In this document: positions 1 through 8,436 of the stretch, one piece after another
How positions within the stretch are numbered: the stretch's first letter is position 1
How the letters are laid out: each line of letters starts with the position of its first letter
Assembly (NCBI GenBank): GCA_013821425.1
Contig: JACDGV010000002.1
Coordinates: 1 to 64,000, forward strand
Source of the DNA: Nitrosospira sp.
GTDB lineage: Bacteria; Pseudomonadota; Gammaproteobacteria; Burkholderiales; Nitrosomonadaceae
DNA: 64,000 nucleotides
Direction: 5' to 3'
Program-made: the position numbers and the translations under genes
Notes under the pieces: generated by a model
Seen by the model: only the letters and a program-made list of their open reading frames with translations
The model's database searches: none
What the model was told of the DNA's origin: nothing

Positions 1-56
1 GTTTCTCCTTCACGCAAAATCCCAATAACCTGCTCTTCGCTAAATCGCTTCTTCAT
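1..56 (-). CDS. IS3-family transposase OrfA, N-terminal fragment (cut by window edge)
   Basis: The first 18 codons read MKKRFSEEQVIGILREGE, the typical start of the helix-turn-helix OrfA subunit of IS3/IS407 transposases, which binds the element ends before the OrfAB fusion is made by frameshifting. A strong GGAGG lies 6 nt before the ATG at 56. The rest lies outside the window. Confidence 0.8.
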   Translation of the reverse strand, partial: MKKRFSEEQVIGILREGE

Positions 57-126
57 ATTCGCCTCCATGTCAAAAATTAACATGAAGACTCACTCAAGGG
101 GTGGCTACAAAATTCCTGGCAGGTCA
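1..126 (-). mobile_element. IS3-family (IS407-like) insertion sequence, left end only
   Basis: Read on the minus strand, the segment begins at 126 with TGACCTGCCAGG, which resembles the terminal inverted repeat of IS407-group IS3 elements. About 70 bp further in, a transposase OrfA start codon follows. The element runs out of the window at position 1, so its other end, second reading frame and target duplication cannot be seen. The exact outer boundary at 126 is inferred from the terminal-repeat similarity. Confidence 0.65.
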
Positions 127-624
127 GAGCCACTAACTCACATCCCAAAATCGCAAAAGAAAGAGTGGGCTGTTGCGAAGCTCGGCCGCAGTATTGAGAA
201 CGCTTTTTCCACAGGCGACAAGATAATGATTTTCACTTTCAGCTCTCCCAAGCTAAATGCCGAGTGTGCCTTAATGTACACCCCTGTCAGCTCTAGGCTG
301 CAGGAAATCACCTGTCGTCTTGGGGATTATTTGCATTTTTCTAATGGGAATTTCGATCCAGGATTAACTTGGTGGAATCATCTTCGAGATATTCTTGATG
401 AAGGATATGGAGAGCTTCTGCTCGCTAACTCAGGGGAACTCGTTGGGGTTCCCCTCCTTCATAGAACTACGGGACGAATAAACGTTCGGGCAGTAATTCC
501 GAAAGGAGACCCAAGAGAAAATTTCATTGCAGAACTTACTACTTCAGGAGAAGGTCATGTGATTAACGTCCAGTTTATCGAGCCCTCTACCAGCAAGAAA
601 ACCTTTGGTATCGAGGAAAATTAA
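67..624 (+). CDS. Unknown protein whose 5' end was replaced by IS sequence
   Basis: This is an open frame of 185 codons. If the IS boundary at 126 is right, the first 20 codons are IS-derived and the host part starts near residue 21. The frame also stays open upstream to position 1, there is no ribosome-binding site before 67, and another ATG lies at 82. The host part is a soluble mixed alpha/beta sequence with no signal peptide, no membrane segment and no motif I recognise. A middle section is rich in aromatic residues (GLTWWNHLRD near residue 99). It is most likely the 3' portion of a longer gene truncated by the insertion, so it may not be expressed. Function unknown. Confidence 0.4.
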   Translation: MSKINMKTHSRGGYKIPGRSEPLTHIPKSQKKEWAVAKLGRSIENAFSTGDKIMIFTFSSPKLNAECALMYTPVSSRLQEITCRLGDYLHFSNGNFDPGLTWWNHLRDILDEGYGELLLANSGELVGVPLLHRTTGRINVRAVIPKGDPRENFIAELTTSGEGHVINVQFIEPSTSKKTFGIEEN

Positions 625-763
625 TTATTAAGGGACGGAGCTAAAAAATGTTCAGAAATAGGGGAGACCATATTTATTTTCGCCCATCCTTCGAAATCAT
701 GCCTTCCTTGCTTTACAGGGCGAATCGATCGCATTACAGATCTGCTTGACCGGTCTGCTGCGG

Positions 764-2413
764 TCACTGTTTTCCAAGAAACCCGTCGGCCTGGACCAGT
801 CCAGGACGGTCGGTATCATGATCTGCCGCTACAGTCTGAAGCCGGGCGTACCAGTCGCGGGCTTCCTTTTGGTTGTTTGACGCTTCCGCGGCGCGAGCGG
901 CGCCATAAATGCTTCGGAAGCGGTTGGGATCGCGTTTCAGGGAACGCTCGAACTCAGCCAACGCCTGTGCCGGACGGTCGAGTTGAAGCAGCATCTCTCC
1001 CAGCAGCTCGCGGGAGGGAGCGACATTACCGGGAGTCACCGGGTGCTTGTCGCTTGCCTCCTCCGCTTCGGCAGCGGCGCGCATCAGGCGCACGGCCTCG
1101 TCGTTGCGATTCTCGGCCAGGGCAAGCCACGCACCGATTGTCTTGATCTGAAAGTCTGCCTGACCCGCCCAATAGTCCAGTTTGGCGGCGGTCATCGCTT
1201 CCTTTAGCGCCTGCAGTCGCTCGATATCCTTGCGCGCAGCCGTAATATTGCCGCTGCGCGCGGCGCCAAGGCCCCGGGCAAAGACGAGAATAGCTTCCGC
1301 CTGCGGAAACTTATCCCAGGCCAGGTCAGCGGGTGACAGCTTGAGTTCCGCCGCTCCTTCCCAATCCCCGCGTTCCAGCGCAAACCGGGCCGGAATAGCG
1401 GCAAAGGCATACGCAGCGGGGAAATTTTCCGCGTTGACCTTGCGGATGGACATGGCTTCGTCCACAAGGCGTTTGGCCGCCTTGTCCTGCGCTTGCTGGA
1501 GATGGGCGAAAACCATGTAGTCCATGGCGTGGAGCGCGTCATACGTCCCGACGCCAAGGGTCGCTTCCTTGAGTTCATTCCTGGATGCGAGATAGGAGGC
1601 GCGATTGTTCTCCACCATCTCGCGCCAAAGGCCAACCCGGGCAAAGATATGCGAGGGCATGTGCAGCGCATGCGGCACCAAGGGTGCGATTGCCGCGTAG
1701 GTCCTGGCGGCGGGGAGGCCCTTTTCAGCCAGCTCGGCATAATCATAAGTGTGGATCAGATAATGCGCGACCCCGGGATGATCCGGATATTTCTCGAATA
1801 GCGGTTCCAGGATATCCGCCGCCTTGAGCTGGTTTGCGAAGGTTTTGTCGGCGGCGAGCGCTGTAGCGTCGAGGGCGAGCGCATAGAGGATTTGAGCTTC
1901 GGTATCGCGCGGGTAGCGCGACGCTACGCCTTCCATCGCTTTTTCATACGCCAATGCCCTTGGCCGGTAATCGGTTGTCTCCCAATCGCTGAAGAGGACG
2001 GCCAGCGCGGCAATATAATCCTGTTCGCGCTCGCTCCCCCCGCCCACGCGCTGCGCAGCGGCCAGGGCTGATTTCCCCGCCTTCCATGCCTTGGGGCCGG
2101 GCGGCCAGGTGAAGGGGTTGCCGAGGGACATGAGGGCAATGCCCCAGTAGGCCATGCCGCATTCGGGGTCATGGTGCAGCACTCTGCCGAACGAATTGAT
2201 CGCCGGGTCGAACCAGAAGGAATGAGCTAACGCCGTGGCCCGGTTGAATTCCTTCTGGGCTGGAGCGTTACAGCTTATGGGGAAGTTCACCTCCCCAAGT
2301 TTTTCGGGTGGAATACCCACGGAGGATTCATGTTCTTCGTGTGCCCAGGCTCCGGCGCCCCCAATGCAGAGCATTACCGTAAGCATCCATGACGTTTTTT
2401 TTACCAGAGCCAT
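764..2413 (-). CDS. Exported TPR-repeat protein
   Basis: 549 residues. The N-terminus has a short positive stretch, a hydrophobic core and the end AGAWA-HEEH, which fits a signal peptidase I site near residue 24, so the mature protein should be periplasmic. The rest is almost entirely helical with Ala-rich TPR-like units; a clear one near the C-terminus includes RPAQALAEFERSLKRDPN. The family is common in proteobacteria as a 'tetratricopeptide repeat protein' of unknown role. Middle motifs such as HPGVAHYLIHTYD and HALHMPSHIFARVG are well-conserved signatures of this group. It stands alone between an intergenic region and the baeRF gene. Which partner it binds cannot be told from sequence. 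Confidence 0.75.
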   Translation of the reverse strand: MALVKKTSWMLTVMLCIGGAGAWAHEEHESSVGIPPEKLGEVNFPISCNAPAQKEFNRATALAHSFWFDPAINSFGRVLHHDPECGMAYWGIALMSLGNPFTWPPGPKAWKAGKSALAAAQRVGGGSEREQDYIAALAVLFSDWETTDYRPRALAYEKAMEGVASRYPRDTEAQILYALALDATALAADKTFANQLKAADILEPLFEKYPDHPGVAHYLIHTYDYAELAEKGLPAARTYAAIAPLVPHALHMPSHIFARVGLWREMVENNRASYLASRNELKEATLGVGTYDALHAMDYMVFAHLQQAQDKAAKRLVDEAMSIRKVNAENFPAAYAFAAIPARFALERGDWEGAAELKLSPADLAWDKFPQAEAILVFARGLGAARSGNITAARKDIERLQALKEAMTAAKLDYWAGQADFQIKTIGAWLALAENRNDEAVRLMRAAAEAEEASDKHPVTPGNVAPSRELLGEMLLQLDRPAQALAEFERSLKRDPNRFRSIYGAARAAEASNNQKEARDWYARLQTVAADHDTDRPGLVQADGFLGKQ

Positions 2414-2688
2414 GTTGCCTCCTTAAGTGGTGATTTAGAACACGCCTCAATCCATAACACTAGTTCAGGACGGGAGCCGCTGCCCGCAAATGCACTGCTC
2501 TTCGAAACCTCTGCTCCGGCACAATGCAGGTTCTTGCCTATCCAGGGAACGGGTGGAGTTTCCGTATTCGCCTTGCAATTCGCGAGGGCAGCGGGAGCGA
2601 CAGTAATCGCGGCATCACCAGCGATGAAGCCGCAGGTGGAGACGCCAGGGGTCAGGGATTAGGGATTAGGGGGGCAGGGCCCGCATTT

Positions 2689-3858
2689 CTAGTAGCGATA
2701 AATCGCGGCCGCCCCGGTGGTTGTGGGCATCCGCTCGGACGGAACGATAACGACCTCGCCATTCGCGCGGAGAGTCATTTCCGCAAGATCGTCAAGCACG
2801 TCATCCGTGTCTGGTTCCGCCAGATCACCAAATTGAATCTCGCCGGTTTCCGGCCGAATTCGGCCAGGCAACTCTCGGTTTGCTTCGACCAGTAGCGTGC
2901 CGACTCGTCCCGCCATCGCCGCCGCCGCCACTTGGAGCAAATCGTCCGATCCAAGCTGCCGGGCCTTCGCTACCGCATAGTCATTCACCAGCTTGGCAAG
3001 GCGCTCCAGATACAGCGGCTCGACCTTGCGCCACGCCTCGGCCCGTAACTGGTCGAGGTCCAAAGCATCCGGGTTTACGTCGAGTCCCTCGGCCATCAGG
3101 TATGGGTTATGACTGATCTGTCGAAATTCACCGTGATATTCGGCGAGCGCGGCGAGCATCAGCGGCAGGCCCGACGGGCGGGAGTGGTGTTCGAGGATAC
3201 CCCGGTCGATAACCCGGAAGAACCGCTCCGCGTCGATATCGACCTCGTCTTTTTTCCCTCCGTGCCCATGATGCATCGCCGGCTCGCCGTGGGGCACGCG
3301 GGGCCTACTGCCGGCACCTTTCCCATAGGAGGCAACAGTCTGGTGCGGCTCGGTCAGTTCTTCCCCCAGCGCTTCCGTGATGGTCGAGGGCATCTCCGTC
3401 AGTTCCACGGGATCGAGGACATCGCGGTTCCCCTCGTACAGCTTGGCCGTCTCCCGGCTGAGACACAGAATCTGGTAGCGGTCGGCGGACTGGGTGATCC
3501 GGAGCAGCGGCTTGAGGTGGAAGCTATCGGCAACGACGACCAGTTCCGGCACGGGCCGCTGGAGATCGAAGACCTGGAACCTGGTGCGCGTACTGAGGAT
3601 AGCCAGCCCGTCAGTGCGGCAGTTCCAGAACCTGTCGTCCGTGGCCAGCGGCTCAAATCTTTCTAGAAGGGCGCGAACATCCTGCGCCGGGTATGTCTTG
3701 CTCAGCGACGTTTCGATTTCCCGCAAAAGGTTGCGGTAGCGTATCGGGTCCTGCTGGTTGTCGGGATGATGCCGATGAGTGGGCTGGTAAAGCGACACGC
3801 AGGGCGCCTCTTGATCGGTTAGCAGCTCAATCAGCTGATTCACGGTAAATTGACGCAT
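2689..3858 (-). CDS. baeRF-family protein (bacterial homologue of archaeo-eukaryotic release factor), family 3-like
   Basis: About 389 residues from the ATG at 3858, chosen because GGAG lies 6 nt upstream; a longer frame from 3909 would overlap the preceding gene. The N-terminal part contains LYQPTHRHHPDNQQDPIRYR, a sequence typical of baeRF family 3. A His/Lys-rich loop (HHGHGGKKDEVD, about residues 200-215) precedes the block DIDAERFFRVIDRGI and a C-terminal eRF1 domain-3-like part. These proteins are thought, from comparative genomics, to act on ribosomes, perhaps in rescue or hibernation; biochemistry is sparse. The gene directly upstream on the same strand, 37 bp away, is a hibernation factor, which supports a ribosome-linked role. 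The family assignment is from sequence memory, not a search. Confidence 0.65.
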   Translation of the reverse strand: MRQFTVNQLIELLTDQEAPCVSLYQPTHRHHPDNQQDPIRYRNLLREIETSLSKTYPAQDVRALLERFEPLATDDRFWNCRTDGLAILSTRTRFQVFDLQRPVPELVVVADSFHLKPLLRITQSADRYQILCLSRETAKLYEGNRDVLDPVELTEMPSTITEALGEELTEPHQTVASYGKGAGSRPRVPHGEPAMHHGHGGKKDEVDIDAERFFRVIDRGILEHHSRPSGLPLMLAALAEYHGEFRQISHNPYLMAEGLDVNPDALDLDQLRAEAWRKVEPLYLERLAKLVNDYAVAKARQLGSDDLLQVAAAAMAGRVGTLLVEANRELPGRIRPETGEIQFGDLAEPDTDDVLDDLAEMTLRANGEVVIVPSERMPTTTGAAAIYRY

Positions 3859-3895
3859 GTGGAGCTCCAAATAATGATCCGGGTAATGTGCCCTT

Positions 3896-4246
3896 TCAGA
3901 CGGTTTCATCGCCCCTGTACGGGTTCCGCTTCACATTGCCGAGGCGGCCAAAAGCGCGCTCGAGGAGCCGTTCCAGCTTCTCGCTCGCCCCATTCACGGC
4001 CAAATCGACGGTCGCCGCGCTATGCGTCACTGCGACGGGAGGACGGCCCGCGGGGCGTGCTTCCATTGCGCACCTCTTATCGTTGGCGCCCCCCTTGTGG
4101 CTGTTCTCGTCGCTGAGATGAACTTCCACGCGGGTGATCTGATCGCCGAAGCGGGCCAACGACGCTTCGATCTCAGCCTGGACGTGAAGGGTCAACTCCT
4201 CGCCGCCCTCGATATTGTCGTCCGTGTTAACTTGAATAACCTGCAT
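3896..4246 (-). CDS. Short ribosome hibernation-promoting factor (HPF/RaiA family)
   Basis: 116 residues. The pattern MQVIQVNTDDNIEG, then a helix, then ITRVEVHLSDENSHKGG, then a basic C-terminal helix, matches the S30AE fold that binds in the decoding region of the 30S subunit and silences ribosomes in slow growth. It lacks the long C-terminal dimerisation domain, so it is a short form. The segment DKRCAMEARPAGRPPVAVTH is typical of the variants encoded next to stress genes rather than of the rpoN-linked hpf. AAGGAGA precedes the start. It probably forms an operon with the baeRF gene downstream. Confidence 0.8.
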   Translation of the reverse strand: MQVIQVNTDDNIEGGEELTLHVQAEIEASLARFGDQITRVEVHLSDENSHKGGANDKRCAMEARPAGRPPVAVTHSAATVDLAVNGASEKLERLLERAFGRLGNVKRNPYRGDETV

Positions 4247-4557
4247 ATTGTACGTCTCCTTATATCGAGGAATGCACTTCGATCGAGCGGCAGAAAAACA
4301 GGTGCCGTATGATTCAGGCTAGGTGTGAATTCGGGCGATGCGAAGCTGCCATCTTCACCGCCCATGCAAGGTCTAACAGCTATTCAAACCCTTACATAAG
4401 CAGTATCCACTGCGCAGCATTGCCATCCCATGCTGCCTCTTCGCCGGAGAATTGTCAACCCGAATAGCCGCCTATTCATCAGGACGGGTGTAGGGCACTC
4501 GCGGCGTGCCGGCGAGGCGCCCGCTCTGAAAGTATGCCCCGTATCGACAAATGTTCC
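4247..4557. other. Intergenic region without a recognised gene
   Basis: 311 bp between the HPF gene and the end of the DUF421 gene. It should hold the promoter of the HPF-baeRF unit and the 3' end of the DUF421 transcript. I saw no convincing ORF, RNA or strong terminator. Confidence 0.5.
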
Positions 4558-5115
4558 TCAGGCGCCCTTGCTGCTTTCCGGATGTCTTACGTCCGAAAGG
4601 GCAGACGCTCCGGCTCCGCTGCCTTGCGGCACTACGCTGAACGATCCGTCTGTTTCCAATACTACGGCTTCTACCGCTCCCAGGTCGCTCAACCCAGCGG
4701 AGCGGACGGCGGCGCTGACTTCGTCCACTGTCACGCGGGCGTGTTGCAGGGCCTCTGGAAGAAACTCTCCCTGGTAAAGCAGCATCCGGGGCTCTCCTGT
4801 AGCCAACCGTCGCACCCAGCGCGCCCTTACGCTAGACCAGGTGACAATGAATTGCATCCCGATCAGCAGGGCTAAGGCCAGAGCCCCCTCGGCCAGAGCA
4901 ACATCCTTGTTGAGCAGGATGGTTGCCAAAGTCGAGCCAAGGGCGACTGTCACCACCAAGTCGAAGGCGTTCATCTTCGACAAGGTGCGTTTCCCTGATA
5001 CCCGCAGGAAGGCGACCAGCACGACATAAGCCAGCACTCCAGCGATCAGCGTGCGGGCCAGCCCATTCCATCCAGTGAAGAAGACATGCTCCAACATTTC
5101 CTCCGACTGCAGCAT
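4558..5115 (-). CDS. DUF421 (YetF/YcaP-type) membrane protein
   Basis: 185 residues. Three N-terminal membrane helices (about 19-38, 53-70 and 75-92) with the conserved blocks RVSGKRTLSKMNAFDLVVTVALGS and ATILLNKDVALAEG are followed by a cytosolic domain (GEPRMLLYQGEFLPEALQHARVT, then VEAVVLETDGSFSVV). That is the whole DUF421/DUF3290 architecture. The role is poorly known; Bacillus relatives are linked to spore and envelope physiology. The C-terminal tail after residue 168 (GSGAGASALSDVRHPESSKGA) is longer than usual. A decayed copy of a related gene lies near 10110-10290. Confidence 0.8.
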   Translation of the reverse strand: MLQSEEMLEHVFFTGWNGLARTLIAGVLAYVVLVAFLRVSGKRTLSKMNAFDLVVTVALGSTLATILLNKDVALAEGALALALLIGMQFIVTWSSVRARWVRRLATGEPRMLLYQGEFLPEALQHARVTVDEVSAAVRSAGLSDLGAVEAVVLETDGSFSVVPQGSGAGASALSDVRHPESSKGA

Positions 5116-5475
5116 AGCGGTTAGTCGTGGGCTGAAAATCCACTTTTCGGAACCAATGTGTCGATTTTCGGGAGAGTTGTCAAGTCACCTGCCTGACATC
5201 CTGCAAGCGTAACTCCGGAGAATCAGTAGCGAAAGTGACGGTTCAGGTTTCGTGAAAAGGTCTTTTCAAAAAATAGCCATCAGAAGGCGATCACCAAAAA
5301 ACGAACAAGCATTGCCCTCGACCCAAAAAACTCTGCATAATCCAAGGCTGGGTTTCTGGAAATTCCAGACCGCAGGGAAGATGCAAAACCGTATTGCCAT
5401 CGATCAATCCGGGCGCACGCGAGTGCGGCCCAAGAATAGCCATAGATCAAATTGACCGAGTGACGCGCAGCCGCA
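5116..5475. other. Intergenic region, divergent promoter space
   Basis: 360 bp between two divergently oriented genes (DUF421 to the left, sensor kinase to the right). It must carry both promoters. Small frames here lack ribosome-binding sites and codon character. No RNA gene recognised. Confidence 0.5.
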
Positions 5476-6909
5476 ATGACCAGCAAGGATAAAATTTCGT
5501 CAATTTCCGTCGGTCCTGCGACCGAAGAGCATGCAAGCGCGGGACAGGTGTTGCGCGAGCGTCTCAAGGAGATCACTTGCCTTTATGAGATTCGCCGCGG
5601 CATGGGATTGGAATTATCGGGAGACGATGTCTGCCAGCACATTTTCACGCACCTTATACCTGCGATGCAATTCCCGGAAATAGCCACTGCCGTCATCGAG
5701 CTCGAGGGCAGGCAATTTACTTCCGGGAATCTTTGTTACGGTCTTACGCATGAGTTGCAGTCGAAAATCAGTCTCAACAATAAACCATGCGGGCAGTTGC
5801 GCGTCTTCTACCCGGCGGCCAAACCATTTCTGGTCCCCGAAGAGCAGAGGCTCATTGACGCAGTCGCAAGTGACCTTGAGATATGGCTTGAGCGAAAGCA
5901 GATCGATGAAGCACTGCGCGAGCGTCTCAAGGAAATTACCTGCCTTTATGAGATCCGCCGCGGCATGGGGCAGGAATTATCACTAGATAGCGCCTGCCAG
6001 CAGATTTTCGAGCATCTTATACCCGCGATGCAATTTCCCGAAATTGCTACTGCGGTTATCGAACTGGATGGCCGGCGATTCAGCTCTGAGAATCACGGTC
6101 AGGGGTGTATGCATGATCTTAAATCGGAGATCAGGGTCAACCACAAACCATGCGGACAGTTGCGCGTATTCTACCCGGCCGACAAGCCATTCCTTGTACC
6201 GGATGAGCAGAGACTCATCGATGCGGTGGCGACCGATCTGGAAAGGTGGCTGGAACGGAAGCTGTTGGAGCAGACACTGGTTTCGATAGCGGAAGAACAC
6301 CAGCGTTCGCTTGGGCAGGAGTTGCACGACAATCTTGGGCAGCAGATTGCGGCGATTAGCTATCAAGCCGCGGCTCTGGAGAAAAAAATATCCGCATGGG
6401 GGGACGTGGACGCTGCAACCGTTGCCGCATCCATAGCGGCACAAGCGCAGACTGCCGTGATGCAATGCAAGCAACTCGCGCAGGGTCTGCTTCCGTTTGA
6501 ACTGGAGACCAATGGCCTCGTGGCTGCACTGCAAGCGTTTGTATCCAGAATTGCGGCTACCTATAAGGTTACCTATGATTTCGAGTGTAAAAATGACGTC
6601 GTGATCAACGATAACAATATTGCGCTTAATCTTTACAGGATTGCCCAGGAGGCCGTCAACAATGCAATACGCCACGGCGGAGCGCAGCATCTGCACATCC
6701 CGCTGGCCTTCAACGATGGAACGCTCCGCGTATCGATATGCGACAACGGCCGAGGTTTTTCCGGCGTTGGCGCGAAGTCTGGGGCAAGTCCGGGGATGGG
6801 CATTAAGATTATGCAGTATCGAGCCAGGCAGCTCGGTGCGACGCTGCAATTCCTGAACCGTCCTGAAGGCGGCACGGAAGTGCGGCTGGAAATGCCAATG
6901 GATCGGTGA
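5476..6909 (+). CDS. Cytosolic NarX/UhpB-type sensor histidine kinase with duplicated sensor domain
   Basis: 477 residues, no membrane segment. Residues 27-147 and 148-262 are two near-identical GAF-like sensor units, each starting RERLKEITCLYEIRRGMG. A HisKA_3 dimerisation helix follows, with the phosphorylated His at 284 in ELHDNLGQQIAAI, then a HATPase domain with N box EAVNNAIRHGG and G boxes CDNGRGF and GMGI. It should autophosphorylate in response to an unknown cytosolic signal and pass phosphate to the NarL-type regulator encoded 236 bp downstream. The sensor units contain Cys residues (ITCLYE, KPCGQL) that could serve redox or metal sensing, but this is only a guess. Confidence 0.88.
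   Translation: MTSKDKISSISVGPATEEHASAGQVLRERLKEITCLYEIRRGMGLELSGDDVCQHIFTHLIPAMQFPEIATAVIELEGRQFTSGNLCYGLTHELQSKISLNNKPCGQLRVFYPAAKPFLVPEEQRLIDAVASDLEIWLERKQIDEALRERLKEITCLYEIRRGMGQELSLDSACQQIFEHLIPAMQFPEIATAVIELDGRRFSSENHGQGCMHDLKSEIRVNHKPCGQLRVFYPADKPFLVPDEQRLIDAVATDLERWLERKLLEQTLVSIAEEHQRSLGQELHDNLGQQIAAISYQAAALEKKISAWGDVDAATVAASIAAQAQTAVMQCKQLAQGLLPFELETNGLVAALQAFVSRIAATYKVTYDFECKNDVVINDNNIALNLYRIAQEAVNNAIRHGGAQHLHIPLAFNDGTLRVSICDNGRGFSGVGAKSGASPGMGIKIMQYRARQLGATLQFLNRPEGGTEVRLEMPMDR
5554..6264 (+). repeat. Tandem in-frame duplication of the kinase sensor domain (363-bp unit)
   Basis: The unit starting at 5554 recurs at 5917. Both DNA copies share long identical stretches, for example gcgcgagcgtctcaagga at the start and accatgcgg-cagttgcgcgt further in. 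The high DNA identity indicates a recent duplication or gene conversion. Confidence 0.9.
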
Positions 6910-7145
6910 ACCGCGAACAAAATATCATGTGGTGTCATGCCGGCACCACAGCGCTGGCGGGATCAGAAGCGTGAAGGCGCGGAGCCGTGCCTCGGAGCGT
7001 TTGGTGTAAAATCAATGCATATCATTACACGTTTTGGGGCAGCATAGAACTAAAGCGACGATTTGCGTGACCCCTCGTGGTCCAGTTTTCATCCCGATCT
7101 TACTCTGATGCGCTACGTGAAGGACTTGTTCAGGAGTTTGATTGT

Positions 7146-7802
7146 ATGTCAGCCTCGAAAACACAGGTGATGCTGGTGGACGACCATGCCATGTTGCGGC
7201 ATGGAATGGCGATGCTTATCAATCTCGAATCCGATATGGAGGTGGTTGCGGAGACTGGTGATGGTGTCGAAGCGCTGTCCAGACTCAAGGCAGGGCTTCA
7301 TCCTGATATCGTATTGATGGATGTGTCGCTCAAGACCCTCTCCGGCTTTGAGGTAATAAAAAGCTTGCATGCCCTGATTTCCGCATTGCCTGTGCTCGTT
7401 GTCTCCATGCATGACGAAGCCGTCTACGCCCAACGCGCTTTGAGGGCTGGCGCACGCGGCTATGTGATGAAGCAGGAGCCTGGTGAAGTGCTGGTAGCTG
7501 CTATCCGCGAGGTATTGGCGGGGAATATTTATCTGAGCAAGCAAATGCATGACAGGTTATTGAAACGGGTCGCCACTGGAAATGCGGAGCCTGAACCGCT
7601 GATCAACACCTTAACCCCGAGCGAGTTTGAAGTACTGAATTTGATCGGGTCCGGACATAGCAGCCAGGAAATTGCCACGTTGCTGAGCCGCAGTATCAAA
7701 ACTATCGAAACGCATCGTTTTAACATTCGTTCCAAATTGAATTTAAAGGACGGTGCCGATCTGATACGTTATGCGGCTCAGTGGACTTCGGAAGATCGTT
7801 AG
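7146..7802 (+). CDS. NarL/LuxR-family response regulator
   Basis: 218 residues from the ATG at 7146, preferred over the GTG at 7077 because AGGAG lies about 10 nt upstream and the receiver domain starts immediately (TQVMLVDDHAMLRHG). Asp59 in IVLMDVSLKT is the expected phosphorylation site; the switch Ser in VVSMHDE and the Lys in GYVMKQ are present. The C-terminal half is a LuxR-type helix-turn-helix (LTPSEFEVLNLIGSGHSSQEIA, then KTIETHRFNIRSKL). It is the obvious partner of the upstream kinase. The palindromes at 7885-7920 before the next gene are good candidates for its target. Confidence 0.9.
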   Translation: MSASKTQVMLVDDHAMLRHGMAMLINLESDMEVVAETGDGVEALSRLKAGLHPDIVLMDVSLKTLSGFEVIKSLHALISALPVLVVSMHDEAVYAQRALRAGARGYVMKQEPGEVLVAAIREVLAGNIYLSKQMHDRLLKRVATGNAEPEPLINTLTPSEFEVLNLIGSGHSSQEIATLLSRSIKTIETHRFNIRSKLNLKDGADLIRYAAQWTSEDR

Positions 7803-7884
7803 CAAGGCATCCTCAGGCCGTAAGAGCGTCTTCATGCCAGAAGGGAACGTCTTAAAATAACCACTTCTACCATAAAAAAGTGGA

Positions 7885-7920
7885 CTAAGGGTTTCCCTTA
7901 GCGTAAAACCAGGGTTTCCC
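7885..7920 (+). promoter_or_regulatory. Palindrome plus repeated AGGGTTTCCC boxes upstream of lipoprotein gene
   Basis: CTAAGGG-TTT-CCCTTAG (7885-7901) is a perfect 7-bp inverted repeat. AGGGTTTCCC occurs at 7888-7897 and again at 7911-7920, 23 bp apart, about two helical turns. The array lies 66-102 bp before the lipoprotein start and just after the response-regulator gene, which suggests an operator for that regulator. Function is inferred. Confidence 0.5.
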
Positions 7921-7986
7921 CAATATACTCATGATATTGACTACGATAGGATGACATCACTTCATTCTAATTAGGTCGTTACTATC

Positions 7987-8436
7987 ATGAAAACGAAACT
8001 GGGAAAATACATCGCGATCTTATCCATGCTTGGTCTCCTGGCTTCCTGCGCCCAAACGGGGGCTCTCGAGGCGGAGAATGCCTACATTCGCAAGGCTGCG
8101 GAGAGTGCCAGAACTCCCGCGGACCATTATAGTTTGGCACAGCAATATCAGAATACGAGCAGAGAATTGCAGGTAAAAGCGGAGGAGCAAAGGAAACTGC
8201 TTCAGCATTACGAGGAAAAAAGCTATCTCTATGGCAGGCAGGCACAGGACAACAAGTCGCATACCTCGGCTTTGCTGTCCAAATATGAGCGAGCCGTAGA
8301 GGATACCGTAAAGCAGGCTGCTTATCATCAGAACATGGCGGCGGAACTGACCAAGGGCAACTACGCCGTGCCCGCGGAAGGACCTGCCCGCCAGGAAAGC
8401 AAGGCGAAGATGGGAACGGACCCCTCCCACTTATAG
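7987..8436 (+). CDS. Small lipoprotein with coiled-coil character
   Basis: 149 residues. MKTKLGKYIAILSMLGLLASC is a lipoprotein signal with lipobox LASC, so the mature protein starts at Cys21 and is probably membrane-anchored in the periplasm. The mature part is helical and rich in Glu, Gln, Lys and Tyr (KAEEQRKLLQHYEEKSYLYG), consistent with a coiled coil or helical hairpin. No known domain recognised. Its last five codons (DPSHL) lie inside a perfect hairpin. The palindromes upstream suggest control by the neighbouring two-component system. Confidence 0.75.
   Translation: MKTKLGKYIAILSMLGLLASCAQTGALEAENAYIRKAAESARTPADHYSLAQQYQNTSRELQVKAEEQRKLLQHYEEKSYLYGRQAQDNKSHTSALLSKYERAVEDTVKQAAYHQNMAAELTKGNYAVPAEGPARQESKAKMGTDPSHL

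Noticed and set aside
4534-5143. Plus- and minus-strand frames overlapping the DUF421 gene
   Set aside because: Shadows of the DUF421 coding sequence, which has the full family signature.
5983-6849. 288-codon minus-strand frame
   Set aside because: It is antisense to the sensor kinase, which has clear domains; no ribosome-binding site or family match.
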